This document shows, piece by piece, positions 4,878 to 8,081 of a stretch of 8,081 nucleotides of DNA (its first letter is position 1; each line of letters opens with the position of its first letter). Below the pieces are notes generated by a model, which ran no database searches, was not told the origin of the DNA, and saw only the letters and a program-made list of their open reading frames with translations. Source of the DNA: an uncultured Pseudomonadota bacterium (GTDB lineage Bacteria > Bdellovibrionota_B > Oligoflexia > Oligoflexales > Bog-1112). A program made the position numbers and the translations under genes. The DNA is taken from assembly GCA_937896265.1 (NCBI GenBank), contig CALBMD010000192.1, positions 1-8,081 of the forward strand. Direction: 5' to 3'.

Positions 4878-5765
4878 GAGGTTATCGATCAGTTCGCGGA
4901 TAGGATCAACCAACCGAGGGAGGCGGCCTACGTAACAGGCACTTCACCAGCGGCGAGACAATACGTTTCATTGCTTAAATTCATTGCTAATCAGCTTTTA
5001 GACTACTCAGACGGATGGAGTCAATTAAAAAGAGTCTACGTTTTCACGACTCAGACGGGCGTAGCTAACTACCAATTACCTGGCGATTTCTTAAGGCTTT
5101 TGACTGGTACTCAGTGGGGTGTTACAAATCAGGTTCCACTAGCAGGGCCGCTTTCTAATGCGAGGTTAGCTTTCCAGACCTACGGAGTGAATATTGCGAC
5201 TCCCTTCGCTGGCTATCAGATAAACGGCGCTCAAGGGTATATATTCAACACGGCTCCTTATACGCAAAGAAGCGCGGGCTATTTCGAAATATCGCCAGCC
5301 GGACAAGATGATGTGACGCAGAACGCGATTGCTTACACTTCGAGTAATTGGGCGTGGCCTACTGATTGGGTTAGCGGTCAGGCTTACTCGTTAGGCGCGA
5401 AAGTCACGGGCATAAATAACATGTATATCTGCACCGACGCGATTACGACTTCAGCGACTAGGCCTAGCGCGGTTACTGGAACATCAACAGATGGCGATGG
5501 AGTTTGGGCGGTTTACACCGAGCCTTACGCACTTTCAGCGGACACCGATATCATCTTGCTAGACGATGAATTACTGATTGAGGGGCTTCGATGGGCTTGG
5601 TACAGAGCTAAAAAGCAAGACTACTCACAAGAGCGCAAAGATTGGGAAATGAGCGTCAGATCATCACTAGGGCGTCAAAATGGGGCTATAGCGCTTAATG
5701 CTGGTTATGATACGACCGCAAATTGGGATTGGCCCGTTGTTCCTGCATCTAATTGGAGTATTTAA
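4863..5765 (+). CDS. Head-tail adaptor-like protein with a carbohydrate-binding-like insert
   Basis: 300 residues. The N-terminal helical part (MATVKEVIDQFADRI, then residues 31-50), the segment YQLPGDFLRLL (70-80) followed by GTQWGVTNQVPLAGPLS (82-98), and the C-terminal helix LLDDELLIEGLRWAWYRAKK (232-251) followed by QDYSQERKDWE match a family encoded between capsid and nozzle genes of short-tailed phages. I take it for an adaptor connecting portal and tail, analogous to P22 gp4 or T7 gp11. Between the two halves, at about residues 165-220, lies a module with W169-VSGQAYSLGAKV, Y188-IC and DGVWAVY (212-218). This is the aromatic pattern of small CBM5/12-like surface domains seen in phage tails. 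The ATG directly follows the stop of the previous gene. The adaptor call is by pattern and gene order; the insert's binding role is inferred. Confidence 0.7.
   Translation: MATVKEVIDQFADRINQPREAAYVTGTSPAARQYVSLLKFIANQLLDYSDGWSQLKRVYVFTTQTGVANYQLPGDFLRLLTGTQWGVTNQVPLAGPLSNARLAFQTYGVNIATPFAGYQINGAQGYIFNTAPYTQRSAGYFEISPAGQDDVTQNAIAYTSSNWAWPTDWVSGQAYSLGAKVTGINNMYICTDAITTSATRPSAVTGTSTDGDGVWAVYTEPYALSADTDIILLDDELLIEGLRWAWYRAKKQDYSQERKDWEMSVRSSLGRQNGAIALNAGYDTTANWDWPVVPASNWSI
5355..5522 (+). other. Inserted CBM5/12-like module within the adaptor protein
   Basis: The segment encodes about residues 165-220 of the adaptor. It has the order Trp-x-Ser-Gly-x-x-Tyr-Ser-x-Gly-x-x-Val, a Tyr-Ile-Cys strand, a Thr/Ser/Pro-rich loop and Asp-Gly-Asp-Gly-Val-Trp. 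This matches the repeat 'W..g.aY..Gd.V...g..Y.......dG...W' that recurs in phage tail proteins and in chitin-binding type modules. Family members I recall run directly from the SNW segment to the aspartate-rich ADTD segment, so this looks like an insertion. Confidence 0.5.
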
Positions 5766-7115
5766 ATGGCAATAGTAAAAAACGATCCGTTTCCTGGAAC
5801 AGATTATAACAAATATCAAGAGTGGGAAAAGATAGTGCTTCCATCAGGCGAAGTCTTTTATACAGTGCCTGGAAACCCTGCGTACGTCTTCGATCCCGTC
5901 GCATCAAACGCCACAGGCCGCAAGGTCTTCAGGCGCAACCCTAAAGAAGCGATAGCCGCAGACCAACAACAAAAAGACGCTCAGGCTAAAGCTATCAAGC
6001 AGCAACAATTCAATCAATCGCCACTAGGTCAATTACTTCCGGTCGGGGCTAGTTTGGGTGGTTTATATTTAGCAAATAAGGTCGCTAGCGGTGGGTTGCC
6101 TTCACTCCCTAGCTTAGATTTGGGTGGATCGGGTGCCGCTGAAGTATCAACAAATGCAGACTCGGCGGCTCAAGGTTTTTTTGGTGGTAGCTCAGGAGCA
6201 GCCGAAGGTGCCTATCAAGTTGGCACAAACGCCGATGGCTCTATCTTAATGAGCGACGGTTCCAGCTTAGCAGCCGAAGGCGCAGGAATCGGAGCTGGTC
6301 AAGTTTTGGGGGCTATCGGCGCGGCTAAAGGAACTTACGACACAATTAAAGGCTTTCAGCAAGGCGGTGAGGGCGTAAGGTCAGGCTTAACTACAGCAGG
6401 CGCTGGTATTGGCACAATGTTAATGCCAGGGCTAGGAACTATCGGAGGCGCGGCGGTCGGTAATTTAGCAGGCTACGGACTACAGGGTAAAGGCATTAAA
6501 AACGACTTGGCGCTCTTAGGAGCAGCCTCGATAGCTGGTCCCGTTGGACTAATAGGCGCAGGCGGCTTAATAGCAGCGCGTCGTTTAGGTTTTGATCCGA
6601 TACATAAAACCACGCGACAAGTAGCACAAGAGCATACACAGGATCTGCTAAAGCAAGCTGGCGATGATGAAGTGGCTAAAAATTACGTTAGCGGAATGCG
6701 CGAACAGTTCAATGCACCACCCCCAGACAAAGAAAACCCGTTCATGGGCAAATATAAAACCTTCGATGAGTACAAAACGGCCGGATTAAACGCTGATAAC
6801 CTCTCAGGAGTTTACGGTAATATATCAACCTACGGCGCGAAAGAGTGGGCAAATCTCACTAATGAGCAGCGCAGGGCCGTAACGCAAAAGAATATCGATG
6901 CAGGCAACTACACATCTAAAAAAGGCGAGGTTGAGTTTGTTGACAAAGAGCTAGCCAAGAAGCTCAAAGATGAAGCGCTAGGTTTAAACGTACAAGTCAA
7001 AGGCGCAGCTCCAATTCAAGTTCCAGGCTCAGTAGTAGACGCAGCGGCTAACGCTTCTTTATCGAAGGGGCCTAAATGGATCATTCGAGATGGCAAAACT
7101 GTTAAGGTGGCGTAA
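5766..7115 (+). CDS. Putative internal virion / DNA ejection protein (Gly/Ala-rich)
   Basis: 449 residues, no cysteine. The N-terminus (MAIVKNDPFPG, then YQEWEKIVLPSGEVFYTVPG at 17-36) matches a family that follows the adaptor gene in podovirus-like phages. A Gln-rich helix (67-84) leads into a Gly/Ser/Ala-rich region and three hydrophobic, Gly-rich stretches (about 171-199, 207-239, 248-273). The second has a glycine zipper with Gly at 224, 228, 232 and 236. The C-terminal third is soluble and helical (LTNEQRRAVTQKNIDAG at 374-390) and ends in a basic K-x-V-K-V-A. Hydrophobic Gly-zipper proteins encoded here are commonly ejection proteins that enter the cell envelope with the DNA. GGAG (5755-5758) lies seven bases before the ATG, which abuts the previous stop. 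The ejection role is inferred from position and composition. Confidence 0.65.
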   Translation: MAIVKNDPFPGTDYNKYQEWEKIVLPSGEVFYTVPGNPAYVFDPVASNATGRKVFRRNPKEAIAADQQQKDAQAKAIKQQQFNQSPLGQLLPVGASLGGLYLANKVASGGLPSLPSLDLGGSGAAEVSTNADSAAQGFFGGSSGAAEGAYQVGTNADGSILMSDGSSLAAEGAGIGAGQVLGAIGAAKGTYDTIKGFQQGGEGVRSGLTTAGAGIGTMLMPGLGTIGGAAVGNLAGYGLQGKGIKNDLALLGAASIAGPVGLIGAGGLIAARRLGFDPIHKTTRQVAQEHTQDLLKQAGDDEVAKNYVSGMREQFNAPPPDKENPFMGKYKTFDEYKTAGLNADNLSGVYGNISTYGAKEWANLTNEQRRAVTQKNIDAGNYTSKKGEVEFVDKELAKKLKDEALGLNVQVKGAAPIQVPGSVVDAAANASLSKGPKWIIRDGKTVKVA

Positions 7116-8081
7116 TGGCTAACTCCATAGTGTTACCCCCACCATATAAAGGCGAAAACTATCAGATCCCGAAAGTAGTAATACAATCGCCGTATTGCGA
7201 GCGTATGCTTAATTTTAAGCCAGATATAGGAGCAGCCCTAATAAGAAATGGAAACGATATGTACAGAAATGTCGTTTGTGAGCGAGGGCTAACTCTCGAT
7301 AGCTACTCAAAAGCAACTCCAGAGTTTTTTATAATGATCCAAGAGGTAGGATCTGATTTAATTTGGTACAATGCAGGGACCGGGGCAACTGTTTTAACAA
7401 AATTAGGGAAATTCTGTGATTTTGTTTTCACATTGTACTTCAATGGTTACCTAATGTATTTCGGTGACCGTGATATGGTCGCAGGCGGTTCTGTTGGTCC
7501 TCAATATTACGATGGCACAGCGTGGGGCGCATTAACTTACACATGGCCCACTGCATTTAATCCTTATGGGGGGTGCGTGCATAAAAATAGAGCTTATTTT
7601 GTTAGGCAAAGTGAAAGCAAATACGGTTATTCGAAGATTAGTGCGGTTTCTGGAACAGTTACGGAGGTAGTTTTAGATGACATAGTCTCAAGTAAGTGCG
7701 AATTATATCTAATAAAATCAATATCACTAACAGAAAATATAGTAGCAGATAATGTGCTAAGTTTTATATTTTCAAACGGAGAGGTTTTGGTTTACTCAGG
7801 TTCTTATCCAGATAGCCCGTCCTGGTCGTTAGTATCGAGATTTCAAATAAGCGCACCGATTTTTAATAACTCAGCTATAGATGCTAAAGGTGATTCTTTT
7901 ATTTTAACAAAATCAGAGATTCTTTCAATTCGAAACTTGTATGTTTCAGGATACGCACAAGAAAGAGCCACTGGTATAGGTTCAGCAATTCAACCGAGAT
8001 GGCAGCAAATTGTCGATAAATGGCTAACAGTCTCAGGAAGTACTATCGTTTCGTATTTTAACGGTATTTATGATCAAACAA
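7115..8081 (+). CDS. Podoviral nozzle / DNA-stabilisation-like protein (P22 gp10-type), 3' truncated by window
   Basis: The ATG at 7115-7117 overlaps the stop codon of the ejection-like gene (TAATG), with AAGGTGG (7104-7110) as ribosome-binding site. The frame is open for 322 codons to the right edge. The translation begins MANSIVLPPPYKGENYQIPK and is beta-strand rich with many aromatic residues. At about residues 218-262, NGEVLVYSGSYPDSPSWSLV, then a strand pair with ISAPI and DAKGDSFILTKSEILSI, fits the pattern 't..G.vavY.G.dP....sWslvg.y.ig.P......gGdl.vlT..Gv' of podoviral tail stabilisation/nozzle proteins, often beta-propellers. It would form the lower part of the short tail. Five cysteines are visible. 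The start is secure, the C-terminus is missing, and the family call is by pattern. Confidence 0.75.
   Translation, partial: MANSIVLPPPYKGENYQIPKVVIQSPYCERMLNFKPDIGAALIRNGNDMYRNVVCERGLTLDSYSKATPEFFIMIQEVGSDLIWYNAGTGATVLTKLGKFCDFVFTLYFNGYLMYFGDRDMVAGGSVGPQYYDGTAWGALTYTWPTAFNPYGGCVHKNRAYFVRQSESKYGYSKISAVSGTVTEVVLDDIVSSKCELYLIKSISLTENIVADNVLSFIFSNGEVLVYSGSYPDSPSWSLVSRFQISAPIFNNSAIDAKGDSFILTKSEILSIRNLYVSGYAQERATGIGSAIQPRWQQIVDKWLTVSGSTIVSYFNGIYDQT

Overview
The window reads as part of the structural (head-to-tail) module of a tailed phage or prophage, most likely short-tailed (podovirus-like) and infecting a Gram-negative host. The evidence is a recognisable major capsid protein, the small capsid-associated protein that usually follows it, a head-tail adaptor-like protein, a Gly/Ala-rich ejection-protein-like gene, and a P22 gp10/podoviral nozzle-like protein cut by the right edge. 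All genes lie on the plus strand, packed with gaps of a few bases, abutting stop/start codons (TAAATGG) or TAATG overlaps. The Gram-negative inference rests on Sec signal peptides and a lipobox; the species cannot be named from sequence alone. Composition is moderately AT-rich and fairly uniform.

Layout. Positions 1-53 hold the probable C-terminal tail of an upstream gene. Positions 54-98 are a leader with a hairpin that covers the Shine-Dalgarno of the capsid gene. Capsid protein (99-1076) and its small partner (1094-1579) form a unit closed by a clear intrinsic terminator (1591-1623). A second run begins at 1652: a coiled-coil phage protein with a conserved helical motif (1652-2413), a secreted fibre-like protein with a signal peptide (2422-3222), a small lipoprotein (3222-3404), a free-standing beta-type virion domain (3405-3734), a small charged protein (3747-4058), a second secreted fibre-like protein (4068-4862), the adaptor (4863-5765), the ejection-like protein (5766-7115) and the nozzle/stabilisation protein (7115 to beyond 8081).

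The ordinary part is the head-tail machinery: capsid shell, capsid partner, adaptor, ejection protein and nozzle would build the particle and its DNA-delivery channel. The unusual part is that three genes inside this module encode exported products. Two of them are paralogous fibre-like proteins that share an exactly spaced motif right after the predicted signal-peptidase site, A-[DE]-T-C-x3-L-x3-F-[ST]-x2-Q-[AS]-x-[KQ]-L-C. The third is a lipoprotein translationally coupled to the first. Ordinary virion proteins are assembled in the cytoplasm and have no signal peptide, so these three may act at the envelope of the infected cell, for example in receptor masking, superinfection exclusion, or an extracellular assembly or release step. 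That is inference; no function is demonstrated by the sequence.

There is no tRNA, rRNA, CRISPR array, insertion sequence, integrase or attachment site that I can support. No gene-free stretch exceeds 300 bases.
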